A stretch of DNA of 64,000 nucleotides from JAGNLM01 sp964439835 (GTDB lineage: Bacteria > Pseudomonadota > Gammaproteobacteria > JAABTG01). The notes below the pieces were generated by a model. The model saw nothing but the letters and a program-made list of their open reading frames with translations. It was not told the origin of the DNA and did not search any database. The position numbers and the translations under genes were made by a program. Shown here one piece after another: positions 25,748 through 34,357 of the stretch. Numbering within the stretch: the first letter of the stretch is position 1; every line of letters starts with the position of its first letter. The DNA is taken from positions 6,849-70,848 of the forward strand of contig CAYTPQ010000012.1 in the NCBI GenBank assembly GCA_964439835.1. Reading direction: 5' to 3'.

Positions 25748-26764
25748 ATGGATGTACGCGGCATCGTGGCGAAGGCGATGGAGGACGGCGAGCTCACGGC
25801 GGAGGAGCTCGCGGCCCTATTCCAGGTGCCGCTGTTCAGCGACGAGTCTGGGCTGATCCTGGCCGCCGCCCGGCGCAAGGCGGAGCTGGCGACGGACGGC
25901 AAGGCCGAAGTCCACGCGCAGGTCGGGCTCAACATCGGCCGCTGTCCCCGGAACTGCCGGTTCTGCTCGTTCGCCGCATGCAACGACGTGTTCCAGGAAG
26001 AGATCGAGCTGAGCGTCGCCCAGGTCGTCGACGGCGCCGTCCGCGCCGAGGCCGCCGGCGCCAACGCCATCTACCTCATGATCACCGCCAACTACCCGAT
26101 GGCGCGCTTCATCGAGACCGCCTCCGAGGTGCGGCGCGCGCTGCGCCCGGAGACGCCGATGGTGGCGAACGTCGGCGACTTCGGCCGCACCTGGGCCAAC
26201 CGCCTACGCGAAGCGGGCTTCGCGGGCGTGTACCACGCCCTGCGCCTCGGGGAGGGACGGGACACCCTGATCGACCCCGCCCGGCGGCTCGAGACGATGC
26301 GCGTCGCCCGCGAGGCGGGCCTTCGGGTTGGCACCTGCCTCGAACCGGTTGGGCCGGAGCACACGACCGAAGAACTGGTGGAGAAGACCCTCGTCACGCG
26401 CGACGTGCGGCCGGTCTACAGCGGGGCGGCCCGCCGCATCCCGATCCCCGGCACGGCGATGGAGGAGCTCGGGATGGTCTCCAAGGCGCGGATGGCCCAC
26501 ATCGTGGCGGTGGTGCGGCTGGCCCTGCCGCTGTCCACCCCGGGCAACTGCACCCACGAGCCGGACGTCTACGGGGCCGCCGCGGGGGCGTCGCTGCTCT
26601 GGGGCGAGGCGGGCGCGAACCCCCGGGACACGGAAGAGGAGACCGAGGGACGCCACGGCGTGACCAGCGGAGTCTGCCGTACCCTGCTCGAGGACGCGGG
26701 CTGGCGCGTGCTCGAAGGGCCGTCCCGCTGGTACACCGACCCGCGCTTCACCCCGGCGGCCTGA
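25748..26764 (+). CDS. Radical SAM protein, biotin synthase-like
   Basis: 338 residues. The [4Fe-4S]/SAM cysteines are in IGRCPRNCRFCSFA (CxxxCxxC), followed by the BioB/HydE-type TIM barrel with an SAM-binding GTCLEPVGPEHT and a late VYSGAARRIPIPGT segment. It lacks the [2Fe-2S] ligands pattern that would make it an obvious biotin synthase and no bio genes are near. ATG at 25748 follows GAGGAGCAA. The next gene, 25 bases on, is a shortened fdhE, so it may have belonged to a formate dehydrogenase or metal-cofactor locus; substrate unknown. Confidence 0.85.
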   Translation: MDVRGIVAKAMEDGELTAEELAALFQVPLFSDESGLILAAARRKAELATDGKAEVHAQVGLNIGRCPRNCRFCSFAACNDVFQEEIELSVAQVVDGAVRAEAAGANAIYLMITANYPMARFIETASEVRRALRPETPMVANVGDFGRTWANRLREAGFAGVYHALRLGEGRDTLIDPARRLETMRVAREAGLRVGTCLEPVGPEHTTEELVEKTLVTRDVRPVYSGAARRIPIPGTAMEELGMVSKARMAHIVAVVRLALPLSTPGNCTHEPDVYGAAAGASLLWGEAGANPRDTEEETEGRHGVTSGVCRTLLEDAGWRVLEGPSRWYTDPRFTPAA

Positions 26765-26789
26765 GGGCCCCCACCTGTACGGAGTAGCC

Positions 26790-27053
26790 ATGGCCCAGAT
26801 CCTCGAGCCCGGCGAGGTCACCGGTCCCGTCCCCGGCATTCCCCACGTCCTCCTGCCGGAGCGCGCCACCGTCTTCGGCCGGCGCTACCTGGTCTGCCCC
26901 CTGTGCGCCAGCCAGTGGCACCTGGTCCGCGCCAAGTGCGTCGCCTGCGACTCGGCCAGGGACCTGGCGACCGTTGGCCTGGACCTGCAGATGGCCGAGG
27001 CGGGCTACACCCGATTCGGCGCAAACCCGCTGCTGGTGCCGGGGGCCGGCTAA
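26790..27053 (+). pseudogene. fdhE: Strongly shortened fdhE (two in-frame internal deletions)
   Basis: FdhE is a roughly 300-residue zinc protein needed for formate dehydrogenase maturation. This 87-codon frame has three collinear pieces of it: the N-terminus ILEPGEVTGPVPGIPHVLLP (residues 4-23), a zinc-knuckle block RRYLVCPLCASQWHLVRAKC plus VAC (Cys36, 39, 50, 53), and the C-terminus LATVGLDLQMAEAGYTRFGA ending NPLLVP. The stretches between are missing but the frame is kept, and a start with GGAG upstream is intact. It is either a pseudogene or a translated mini-FdhE. The rest of the formate dehydrogenase remains lie 8 kb away across the glycosyltransferase island. Confidence 0.75.
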
Positions 27054-27129
27054 CGTCGGAGGGTGGAGAGGTGCCGTACCGACCCGGGCTCTTCGTCGCG
27101 CGGAGAATGACCGACGCCGAGACACGTCG

Positions 27130-27513
27130 ATGAGCGCCCGGCTCACGGTCGCGCTGGCCGCGCTCCTGCTCGCGCTCGGCGTGGCCGCGGGGGCCTTTGG
27201 CGCGCACGGTCTGCGCGGCCACCTGCCCAGCGATCTGCTCGCCGTCTTCCAGACCGCGGTCCAGTACCACCTCGTGCACGCGCTTGGCCTGCTCGCGGTC
27301 GGCGCGCTCCGCCTGCACTGGCCGGGCTCGGCGGCTCTGTCGTGGGCAGGGTGGCTGCTGCTGACCGGGATCCTGCTGTTCTCGGGCAGCCTCTACGCGC
27401 TCGCACTGACCGGTATGCGCTGGCTGGGCGCCGTCACGCCTCTGGGCGGCACGGCCTTCATCGCCAGCTGGCTCGCACTGGCATGGGCGGCGCTTCGGTC
27501 TCGGGATCGGTAG
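27130..27513 (+). CDS. DUF423 family membrane protein
   Basis: 127 residues with four hydrophobic helices and the family hallmarks: GAFGAHGLRGHLP near the N-terminus, FQTAVQYHLVHALGLL, and LGAVTPLGGTAFIASWL. DUF423 (YgdD-like) proteins are small inner-membrane proteins of unknown function. The ATG at 27130 lies 76 bases after the shortened fdhE; no strong ribosome site is visible. Confidence 0.9.
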   Translation: MSARLTVALAALLLALGVAAGAFGAHGLRGHLPSDLLAVFQTAVQYHLVHALGLLAVGALRLHWPGSAALSWAGWLLLTGILLFSGSLYALALTGMRWLGAVTPLGGTAFIASWLALAWAALRSRDR

Positions 27514-27641
27514 GGTCGAGACGCAGGTGAGCCCCGGGTAGTCAATGTCCGCAAGGGGTGGATTCTGTTGAAAAACTCACTGCGCCCGGCCGACCTCCCC
27601 CCGCCGCAGCCTCCGGCCCCTCCACGATGGGCAGTTTCGTT

Positions 27642-27719
27642 CGACCTCCTCGTCAGCTATAGATCCGCTGCAGAGGAGGCGGATGGAGTGCCGATGGGCT
27701 TCGTTCGACGAGGAGGTCG
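27642..27719 (+). promoter_or_regulatory. Inverted repeat that can sequester a ribosome-binding site
   Basis: CGACCTCCTCGTC (27642-27654) is exactly complementary to GACGAGGAGGTCG (27707-27719). The right arm holds the AGGAGG ribosome site of the gene starting at 27723. The 52-base loop contains its own hairpin ATCCGC/GCGGAT (27663-27668 and 27679-27684). In the mRNA the long stem would hide the ribosome site, so it may act as a translational switch or thermometer. Confidence 0.65.
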
Positions 27720-27722
27720 ATC

Positions 27723-28082
27723 ATGAAAACCCTGACGAGGCTTCTCTCCGGTGTGGCGCTGGCCACCGCCACGTTCGTACCCCTGCAGTCGGCAACGGCC
27801 TGGGGCGGGCCGTGGGCACCGCCCGGCGCCTGGGGCGCGCCGGGTCCGATGGTCCCGCCGGCAGTCGCGCAGCTGCCGGGCTGGAGTCCCGAGGAGGTTG
27901 CCCAGCGGTACGACTTCTACGGTCCCTACGGGCCGAGCATCTCGGACATCCGGCGTTTTCACCGGGACATGGCCTGGGGGCGCCCCCTGGACAGTCTGTA
28001 CAGCCCGCTCGGACCCAGTCCGGGCGAGGTCCGGAGACAGGAGCGGCGGGAGTTTCTCCAGCGCTTCGGTTCCCCGTACTGA
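27723..28082 (+). CDS. Small secreted protein, possibly sulfur-globule-protein-like
   Basis: 119 residues with a clear Sec signal (MKTLTRLLSGVALATATFVP then LQSATA, cleavage before WGG) and a Gly/Pro/Trp/Tyr-rich start of the mature part (WGGPWAPPGAWGAPGP, YDFYGPYGPS). This recalls the sulfur globule proteins of sulfur-oxidising bacteria but also other low-complexity exported proteins; the C-terminal half is charged (EVRRQERREFLQRF). The ATG has a near-perfect ribosome site that lies inside an inverted repeat. No partner gene is adjacent; the nqr genes converge on it. Confidence 0.55.
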   Translation: MKTLTRLLSGVALATATFVPLQSATAWGGPWAPPGAWGAPGPMVPPAVAQLPGWSPEEVAQRYDFYGPYGPSISDIRRFHRDMAWGRPLDSLYSPLGPSPGEVRRQERREFLQRFGSPY

Positions 28083-28092
28083 GTGTGGCAAC

Positions 28093-28141
28093 GCCCGAGC
28101 GCTGACCCGCCGCCGAGGCGGGGGGGGTTGCGCGCTCGGGC
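28093..28141 (+). terminator. Nested hairpin after the small secreted protein gene
   Basis: GCCCGAGCGC (28093-28102) pairs with GCGCTCGGGC (28132-28141), enclosing CCCGCC/GGCGGG. It begins 10 bases after the stop codon. No T-tract follows, so it may be a transcript-stabilising or rho-assisted end; it could work for the converging nqr operon as well. Confidence 0.5.
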
Positions 28142-28241
28142 CCGAACCGCGTCAGCCTCCCACGCCCTTTGACGTGGGCGCGGGGGGTGTTGCGTGCGGC
28201 GCCGCCCGGCCACGGCAGCTGGCGGCACCCGTGACCCGGGC

Positions 28242-28424
28242 TCACGCGTGGGGCGTCTCTCCCCTCCCCCGGTTCGGACAGGCGTCACAGGACAACGGGG
28301 TTCCGTCCGGCCCCCTTGCACCGCCGCAGGACCCGCGCAGGCAGCGGCCGGACAGCAGCAGACCCGCCGCCAGCCCCAGCATGGCGAGGCCGAACACGGC
28401 GAGCGTCAGGATAAGAACGGCCAC
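28242..28424 (-). CDS. nqrM: NqrM, Na+-NQR maturation factor
   Basis: A 60-residue membrane protein needed for assembly of Na+-NQR, thought to deliver the iron bound between NqrD and NqrE. It has one N-terminal membrane helix and the four conserved cysteines (Cys28 and Cys33 in RCLRGSCGG, Cys46 and Cys49 in SCDACPNR). It starts with GTG at 28424 after GAGGTCA, 33 bases downstream of nqrF, the usual place in nqr operons. Easily missed because of its size. Confidence 0.92.
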   Translation of the reverse strand: MAVLILTLAVFGLAMLGLAAGLLLSGRCLRGSCGGARGPDGTPLSCDACPNRGRGETPHA

Positions 28425-28457
28425 GCACTGACCTCGGCAGCTCCGGGGTCCAGGCGC

Positions 28458-29705
28458 TCACCGCGCACTGACGTGCTCCTCGCCCGCGAAGTTGTCGTAG
28501 AAGATGCTGTCCTTCTCAACGCCGAGGTCGCGCAGCAGGTTGAGCACGCCCATGGACAGGGCGCGCGGGCCGCAGAGGTAGTACTCGCAGTCCTCGGGCG
28601 CGGGGTGGTCCTTCAGGTAGGTCTCGCGGATGAAGTTGTGCAGGTAGCCGGAGTAACCGTTCCAGTGGTCCTCGGGCTCTGGCTTGGACAGGCACAGGTG
28701 CCAGGAGAAGTTGGGGTAGGTCTCGGCGAGTCGCTCGAAGTCCTCCCGGTAGAGGGCGTCGCGCAGGCTGTGGGCGCGGTACCAGTAGGAGACCTTCCGG
28801 CTCGTCTGATTGCGCAGGAGCTCGTCGAAGACGATCGAGCGCAACGGCGCCATGCCGGCCCCGCCGCCGAGGAACACCATCTCCGCCTGCGTGTCGGTGG
28901 CCGTGAACTCGCCGTACGGGCCTGACATCTCGATGGTATCTCCCGCCTTCAGGCTGAAGAGCCAGGAGGTCATGATCCCCGGCGGCGTGCCGTCCGGTGC
29001 CCCGGAGGGCGGCGGCGCGATCTTGATGTTGAACTTCAGGATGCCCCGCTCGCCCGGGTAGCTCGCCATGGAGTAGGCCCGCTCGACCGGGTGGTCGCAC
29101 ACCGAGGTGAGGCGCCACAGCTCCCAGCGGTCCCAGCTCTTGCGATAACGCTCCGGGATGTCGAAGTCCTGGTAGCGGACGGTGTGGGGCGGGCAGGTGA
29201 ACACCACGTACTGGCCGGCCTTGAAGGGCACCTCGAACCCCTCCGGCAGCTTCACCACCAGCTCCTTGATGAAGTCGGCGACGCTCTCGTTCGAGATCAC
29301 CTCCGCGGTCCAGCGGCGGATGTTGAAGGCCTCGGCCGGGACCTCGATCTTGAGGTCGCCCTTGATCTTGACCTGACAGGCGAGCCGCACCCCCTCCAGG
29401 AGCTCGCCCCGGGTGAAGAAGCCGCGCTCCGTCGGCAGCGCCTCGCCGCCGTTGGCCACCTTCACCCGGCACAGCCCGCAGGTCCCCTTGCCGCCGCAGG
29501 CCGACGGGATCAGGACCTGCTTCGAGGCCAGCGCCGTGAGCAGGGTCTGGCCGGCCGGGACCTTGAGCGCCTTGCCGGGCTCGTCGTTGATCAGCACCAG
29601 CACCTCGCCCGCCGGAACCAGTTGCCGCCGGGCCCACAGCAGCAGCGCGATGAGGGCGACGACGACGCCCGTGAACACAGAGACACCGAGCAGGATCAGG
29701 GGCAT
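28458..29705 (-). CDS. nqrF: Na+-NQR subunit F, NADH-oxidising flavoprotein
   Basis: Entry point for electrons: takes hydride from NADH onto FAD and passes electrons to a [2Fe-2S] cluster. 415 residues: N-terminal membrane anchor (1-25), plant-type ferredoxin domain with Cys70, Cys76, Cys79 (CGGKGTCGLC) and Cys110, FAD domain with RAYSMASYP, and NADH domain with LGGGAGMAPLRSIV and ending EEHVSAR. Start ATG at 29705. It follows nqrE in the operon with a 26-base gap. Confidence 0.97.
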   Translation of the reverse strand: MPLILLGVSVFTGVVVALIALLLWARRQLVPAGEVLVLINDEPGKALKVPAGQTLLTALASKQVLIPSACGGKGTCGLCRVKVANGGEALPTERGFFTRGELLEGVRLACQVKIKGDLKIEVPAEAFNIRRWTAEVISNESVADFIKELVVKLPEGFEVPFKAGQYVVFTCPPHTVRYQDFDIPERYRKSWDRWELWRLTSVCDHPVERAYSMASYPGERGILKFNIKIAPPPSGAPDGTPPGIMTSWLFSLKAGDTIEMSGPYGEFTATDTQAEMVFLGGGAGMAPLRSIVFDELLRNQTSRKVSYWYRAHSLRDALYREDFERLAETYPNFSWHLCLSKPEPEDHWNGYSGYLHNFIRETYLKDHPAPEDCEYYLCGPRALSMGVLNLLRDLGVEKDSIFYDNFAGEEHVSAR

Positions 29706-29731
29706 GGCCGTCGCCTCGAAGTCAGGGCCGC

Positions 29732-30349
29732 TCAGAGCTGGATGCCGGAGAACATCATAAAGCCGATCGACATCAGGCCCACGGTGATGAAGGTGATGCC
29801 GAGCCCCCGCAGGGCGGCCGGCGGATTGCTGTAGGCCATCCGCTCCCGGATGGCGGCGAGGGCGACGATCGCCAGCAGGAAGCCGAACCCCGTGCCGAAC
29901 CCGTAGACCACGCTCTCGCCGAAGTCGTACCCCCGCTCGGCCATGAACAGCGATCCGCCGAGGATCGCGCAGTTGACCGCGATCAGGGGCAGGAACACCC
30001 CGAGCGAGGTGTAGAGCGACGGGTAGTAGCGGTCGAGCGCCATCTCCACGATCTGCACCGTGGCGGCGATCGTGCTGATGAAGACGATGAAGGTGAGGAA
30101 GGTGAGGTCGACCCCGGCCAGCCCCTCGTGCAGCCACCCCAGGGCGCCCTCGGTCAGCAGGTAGCTCAGCAGCAGGTTGTTCAACGGCAGGGTCAGGGTC
30201 TGCACGAACACCACCGCGATCCCGAGCCCGAGGGCGGTGTCGACCTGGCGCGAGACCGCCAGGAACGAGCACATCCCTAGGAAGAAGGCGAGCGCCATGT
30301 TCTCGATGAAGATGGACTTCACCAGCAGGTCGAGGTAGTGCTCCATCAC
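29732..30349 (-). CDS. nqrE: Na+-NQR subunit E
   Basis: Integral membrane subunit of 205 residues, homologous to NqrD in inverted topology. The conserved cysteines that hold the intramembrane iron centre with NqrD are visible: Cys27 in FFLGMCSFLAVS and Cys127 in LIAVNCAILGG. Six membrane helices are predicted from the hydrophobicity pattern. It overlaps nqrD by four bases (ATGA). Confidence 0.97.
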   Translation of the reverse strand: MMEHYLDLLVKSIFIENMALAFFLGMCSFLAVSRQVDTALGLGIAVVFVQTLTLPLNNLLLSYLLTEGALGWLHEGLAGVDLTFLTFIVFISTIAATVQIVEMALDRYYPSLYTSLGVFLPLIAVNCAILGGSLFMAERGYDFGESVVYGFGTGFGFLLAIVALAAIRERMAYSNPPAALRGLGITFITVGLMSIGFMMFSGIQL

Positions 30350-30978
30350 GGCTTCTCCTGCTGCTCCGGCTTCCAGGTCCGCAGGACCCAGACCATCACC
30401 CCGATGATGAAGAAGGCCGCCGGGGCGAGCAGGAACATGCTGTTCGGCGTGTACCAGCCGCCGTCGTTGACCGTGGGCAGGACCACGTACCCGTAGACCT
30501 TCCCGGTCCCGATCAGCTCGCGGATCAACCCCACCAGCAGCAACACTGCGCTGTAGCCGAGGCCGTTGCCGACGCCGTCGAGCAGGCTCAACCAGGGCGG
30601 GTTCTGCATGGCGAAGCCCTCGGTGCGGCCGAGCACGATGCAGTTGGTGATGATGAGGCCGACGAACACCGAAAGCTCCAGGCTGATCTCGTACAGGTAG
30701 GCCTTCAGCACCTGGTCCACCACGATGACCAGCGACGAGATGATGGCGAGCTGCACGATGATGCGGATGCTGGACGGGGTGTGCTTGCGCAGCAGGCTCA
30801 CCGCCAGAGACGACAGACCCGCCACCACCGTCAGGCTAACACTCATCACCAGCGCCTTGTCGAGACGCGTGGTCACCGCCAGGGCCGAGCAGATCCCGAG
30901 CATCTGCAGGGCAATCGGATTGTTCTGGACCAGCGGGCCGAAGAGCGCCTTGCGCTCGGTCTCGTTCATTGCGGGCAT
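30346..30978 (-). CDS. nqrD: Na+-NQR subunit D
   Basis: Integral membrane subunit of 210 residues with six helices. The paired cysteines are Cys30 (QMLGICSALAVT) and Cys113 (GLIITNCIVLGRTEGFAM), which with those of NqrE ligate the membrane iron or [2Fe-2S] centre on the electron path from NqrF to NqrC. NPPWLSLLDGVGNGLGYS is also typical. It is one base apart from the end of nqrC and overlaps nqrE. Confidence 0.97.
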   Translation of the reverse strand: MPAMNETERKALFGPLVQNNPIALQMLGICSALAVTTRLDKALVMSVSLTVVAGLSSLAVSLLRKHTPSSIRIIVQLAIISSLVIVVDQVLKAYLYEISLELSVFVGLIITNCIVLGRTEGFAMQNPPWLSLLDGVGNGLGYSAVLLLVGLIRELIGTGKVYGYVVLPTVNDGGWYTPNSMFLLAPAAFFIIGVMVWVLRTWKPEQQEKP

Positions 30979-30979
30979 G

Positions 30980-31786
30980 TCACGGTCCTCCCTGCTCGCG
31001 GACCCGGCGCAGGTACGGGCCGAAGCCGTGCTCGTCGAGCCAGAAGCGCAGCATCCGGGTGACGCCGTTGCTGGTCAGGGTCGCGCCGGACAGGGCGTCC
31101 ACCGCGTGGGGGCTCTCGGCCGGCGGCCCCGCCTTCCCCTTCACCAGCTCGATGCGCGGCCTCCACGCCTCGTCGTAGGCCCGGCGTCCCGGCCACAGGG
31201 CCTTCCAGTCGGGGTTGTCCACCTCGCCGCCGAGCCCCGGGGTCTCCCGGTTCTCGTAAAAGGCGATGCCCCGGATCGTAGTGCTATCGCGATCCAACGC
31301 GAGGAACCCGTAGAGGGTGCCGTAGAGACCGAGCCCCTCCACCGGGATCACCACCTGCGAGTACCGCTCGCCCTCCCGCACCAGGTAGACCTTGGCCACC
31401 CGCGGCACGCGGCGGATCTGGGCGACGTTGGCCGGCAGCGCGCGGCTGCGGGCCGGGTCGTCGCGCGCCCGGCGCTGGTCGTAGGCCTCCGGGTCGACGT
31501 CGGTCACGTACTCGCCGGTTTGCAGATCCACCAGCCGCGACTCGACCCGCTCGCCGAACAGCCTCAGGGCCTCGTCGGCCGGCAGCCGCTGTCCGGGCGC
31601 GGTCAGCCCGCTTGCCTGCAGGACGTTCTTGCGCAGGTACAGCAATCGGTTGACGTCCTGACGGTCCTTCAGCAGGACGTTGGAGCCGGCGACGAGCAAG
31701 GAGCACACCACGCACACCGCGGTGGCGAACAGCAGCGTGTAGCGGGGCGACTCAAGCCGTGCTGCGGCGGATTCTGCGGCGGACAT
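30980..31786 (-). CDS. nqrC: Na+-NQR subunit C, FMN-carrying
   Basis: 268 residues: one N-terminal membrane helix (about 17-38) and a periplasmic FMN-binding domain with the flavin-attachment motif SGATLTSNGV (residues 233-242), whose threonine receives FMN from an ApbE transferase. TPGLGGEV upstream of it is also conserved. It overlaps nqrB by 35 bases. No apbE gene is present in the window, so flavinylation must rely on an unlinked gene. Confidence 0.96.
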   Translation of the reverse strand: MSAAESAAARLESPRYTLLFATAVCVVCSLLVAGSNVLLKDRQDVNRLLYLRKNVLQASGLTAPGQRLPADEALRLFGERVESRLVDLQTGEYVTDVDPEAYDQRRARDDPARSRALPANVAQIRRVPRVAKVYLVREGERYSQVVIPVEGLGLYGTLYGFLALDRDSTTIRGIAFYENRETPGLGGEVDNPDWKALWPGRRAYDEAWRPRIELVKGKAGPPAESPHAVDALSGATLTSNGVTRMLRFWLDEHGFGPYLRRVREQGGP

Positions 31787-32981
31787 TGGCCTTCACCACG
31801 TAGTGGTCGATCAGGGGTGCGAACATGTTCATGAACAGGATCACGAGCATCACGGCCTCGGGGTAGGCCGGGTTGACGACCCGGATCAGCACGATCAGGA
31901 ACCCAATGAGAAAGCCATAGACCCACTTACCCCGGTCGGTGTAGGCGGAGGTGACCGGGTCGGTGACCATGAACACGGTCCCGAAGGCCCAGCCGCCCAG
32001 GACCATGTGCCACCAGAAGGGGATCGCGAAGGCGGGGTTGGTCTCCGACCCGATCGCGTTCAGGAGCTCCGCCGCCACCACCGTGCCGATCACCACCCCG
32101 GCGACCGTGCGCCACGCGGCCACCCGGGTCCAGAGCAGGATCACGGCACCGATGAGGCACATGAGGGCCGAGGTCTCGCCGAGGGACCCCGGCTCCAGCC
32201 CGACGAAGGCGTTCCACCAGGAGTAGCCCTGGTCGGCGAAGGGGGCCTGCAGCTGCCGGACCTCGCCGAGCAGGGTGGCGCCGGTGAAACCGTCCAGGCG
32301 GTACGCGGGGTCGACCGCGGTCCACACGGCGTCGCCGGTGATCTGGGTCGGGTAGGCGTAGAACAGGAAGGCGCGGGCGACCAGCGCCGGGTTGAGGAAA
32401 TTCATCCCGGTGCCGCCGAACACCTCCTTGGCCAACACCACGCCCCAAGAGATGCCGAGGGCCGCCTGCCAGAGCGGGGTCGTCGGCGGCAGGATCAGGG
32501 GGAAGATCAGGCCGGTCACGAAGAAGCCCTCGTTGACCTCGTGCCCGCGGATCGACGCGAACAGGACCTCCCAGGTAAGCCCCACCACCATGGTGACGAC
32601 GTACAGGGGAATGAAATAGAGCGCGCCGTGGACCAGGTTGGCCAGGACGCTATCGGGGGCGTAGCCCACCCCCAGCCACTGGATCACGCCGTGGCGCCAG
32701 CCGGTCAGGTCCGCCACCCGGGCCGGGTCGAGGGCCAGGTTGGCCTGCAGGCCGGCGTTGTACATGCCCCAGACGACGCAGGGCAGGAGCGCGATCACCA
32801 CCGTGATCATCATGCGCTTCAGGTCCATCGCGTCGCGCACGTGGGCCGTGGTGCGGGTGACGCGGCCCGGGGTGTAGAAGAAGGTGTCGGCCGCCTCGTA
32901 CAGGGGCGCGAGGCGCTCGAGCCGCCCGCCCTTCTGGAAGTGCCGCCCCTGCCGGTCCAGCCACTGCCGCAGTGGGTCCAT
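31752..32981 (-). CDS. nqrB: Na+-NQR subunit B, sodium-translocating
   Basis: 409-residue polytopic subunit that carries covalent FMN and riboflavin and forms the Na+ path and quinone site. The FMN threonine is Thr236 in LDGFTGATLLGE, the same position as in Vibrio cholerae; VLAKEVFGGTGMNFLNPAL and the ubiquinone-region residues near VDLTGWRHG are also visible. Its ATG overlaps the nqrA stop by one base (TGATG). Confidence 0.97.
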   Translation of the reverse strand: MDPLRQWLDRQGRHFQKGGRLERLAPLYEAADTFFYTPGRVTRTTAHVRDAMDLKRMMITVVIALLPCVVWGMYNAGLQANLALDPARVADLTGWRHGVIQWLGVGYAPDSVLANLVHGALYFIPLYVVTMVVGLTWEVLFASIRGHEVNEGFFVTGLIFPLILPPTTPLWQAALGISWGVVLAKEVFGGTGMNFLNPALVARAFLFYAYPTQITGDAVWTAVDPAYRLDGFTGATLLGEVRQLQAPFADQGYSWWNAFVGLEPGSLGETSALMCLIGAVILLWTRVAAWRTVAGVVIGTVVAAELLNAIGSETNPAFAIPFWWHMVLGGWAFGTVFMVTDPVTSAYTDRGKWVYGFLIGFLIVLIRVVNPAYPEAVMLVILFMNMFAPLIDHYVVKANVRRRIRRSTA

Positions 32982-34357
32982 CAGGCCTCCCGTTGGATGC
33001 GGTCCAGCAGGCCCCGCAGCAGCGGCCCGTACTCGTACTTGCCCGGGCAGACGAAGGTGCAGAGCGCCAGGTCCTCCTCGTCCAGCTCCAGGCAGCCCAG
33101 CCGCTCGGCCTGCTCCAGGTCGCCGACGATGAGCGAGCGCAGCAGGAAGGTCGGCTCCAGGTCCATCGGCATCACCCGCTCGTAGGTGCCGATGGGCACC
33201 ATCGGCCGGGCCGAGCCGTGGGTCGACGTCGTCAGGTCGAACGACCGGCGGCGGCCAATGGCCGAGAGGAAGGTGTTGGTGACGGAGAAGCGGTCCCGGC
33301 CGGGCCGCAGCCAGCCGAACAGCTCCCGCTCCCGCCCCTCACGCAGCACCGTCACCTGGTGGTGGTAGCGGCCCAGGTAGCCCTCCGCCTCGCCCCAGGC
33401 GGTCCGCCCGCCGAGGACCGACCCGGAGATCACCCGCTGGTCCCCCTCGTGCAGCTCCCCGGCCAGCAGGTCCTGCAGCGAGGCACCGAGCCGGGTCCGG
33501 ACCAGCCGCGGCCGCCGCACGCCGGGGCCGGCGAGCGCCACCACGCGGGTCACGTCGAGGCGACCGGTCCTCACGAGGGTCCCGACTGCGGCGACGTCCT
33601 GATAGCCGATGTGCCAGACGACCTTCCCCCGGCCGACCGGGTCCAGGGTGTGGATGTGCAGCCCGGGCGTCCCCGCCGGGTGCGGCCCCTCGAACCGCTC
33701 GTGGCGAAAGGCCTGGCAGGCGGGGGGGACGACGCCCGACCCGGCGGCTGTGCATAGGTAGGTCGCGCCGCCGCTCAGGTGGGCGATGGCGCAGAGCCCG
33801 GCGTGGAAGTCCTCGGCGCGCCCAGCGAGCGCCACCTCGACGTCGGGCGCCAGCGGGTGGGTGTCCATCGCGGTGACGAAGATGGCGTGGGGCGTGGTAC
33901 CCGGCGCCGGCACCTGGGAGAAAGGCCGGGTGCGAAAGGCGCTCCAGAGGCCGGACTCCAGCAGCAGCGACTCGACGGCCTCGGCCTCCAGGGCATCCGG
34001 GCGCTCGCCGGTGAAGCTGTCGAAGGCCACATCGTTGCAGCAGCGCCCGGCAAGCTCCTCGGCCGAGAGCTCGACCACCACCGACAGGAGCGCCCGCCGC
34101 TCGCCCCGGTGGATGGCAACCACTGTGCCCGAGGCCGGGGAGGCGTAGGTGAGGTCCGGGTGCCGCTTGTCGTGGAGCAGGGCCTGCCCGCGCACCACCG
34201 GGTCGCCGACCTGCACCTCCAGCACCGCCCGCAGCCCGGGATAGTCGGCCGCGACGAGCGCCACGCGCTTGGGCGGATCCACCGGGTGCACCACCTGCTC
34301 GGGGCTGCCGGCGATCGGCAGATCGAGTCCCCGCCTGATCCTGTGAGTCCCTGGCAC
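32981..34357 (-). CDS. nqrA: Na+-NQR subunit A
   Basis: Peripheral cytoplasmic subunit of 458 residues contributing to quinone reduction. The N-terminal RIRRGLDLPIAGSPEQVV fixes the family and the start: GTG at 34357, preceded by GGAGGGAC. Longer frames upstream lack homology. Later motifs are HIHTLDPVGRGKVVWHIGYQ and ALCTFVCPGKYEYGPLLR near the end. First gene of nqrABCDEF-nqrM, all on the minus strand with gaps of 26 bases or overlaps, one transcript. Use of Na+-NQR indicates a sodium-based respiratory chain, as in marine, halophilic or alkaliphilic gammaproteobacteria. Confidence 0.96.
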   Translation of the reverse strand: MPGTHRIRRGLDLPIAGSPEQVVHPVDPPKRVALVAADYPGLRAVLEVQVGDPVVRGQALLHDKRHPDLTYASPASGTVVAIHRGERRALLSVVVELSAEELAGRCCNDVAFDSFTGERPDALEAEAVESLLLESGLWSAFRTRPFSQVPAPGTTPHAIFVTAMDTHPLAPDVEVALAGRAEDFHAGLCAIAHLSGGATYLCTAAGSGVVPPACQAFRHERFEGPHPAGTPGLHIHTLDPVGRGKVVWHIGYQDVAAVGTLVRTGRLDVTRVVALAGPGVRRPRLVRTRLGASLQDLLAGELHEGDQRVISGSVLGGRTAWGEAEGYLGRYHHQVTVLREGRERELFGWLRPGRDRFSVTNTFLSAIGRRRSFDLTTSTHGSARPMVPIGTYERVMPMDLEPTFLLRSLIVGDLEQAERLGCLELDEEDLALCTFVCPGKYEYGPLLRGLLDRIQREA

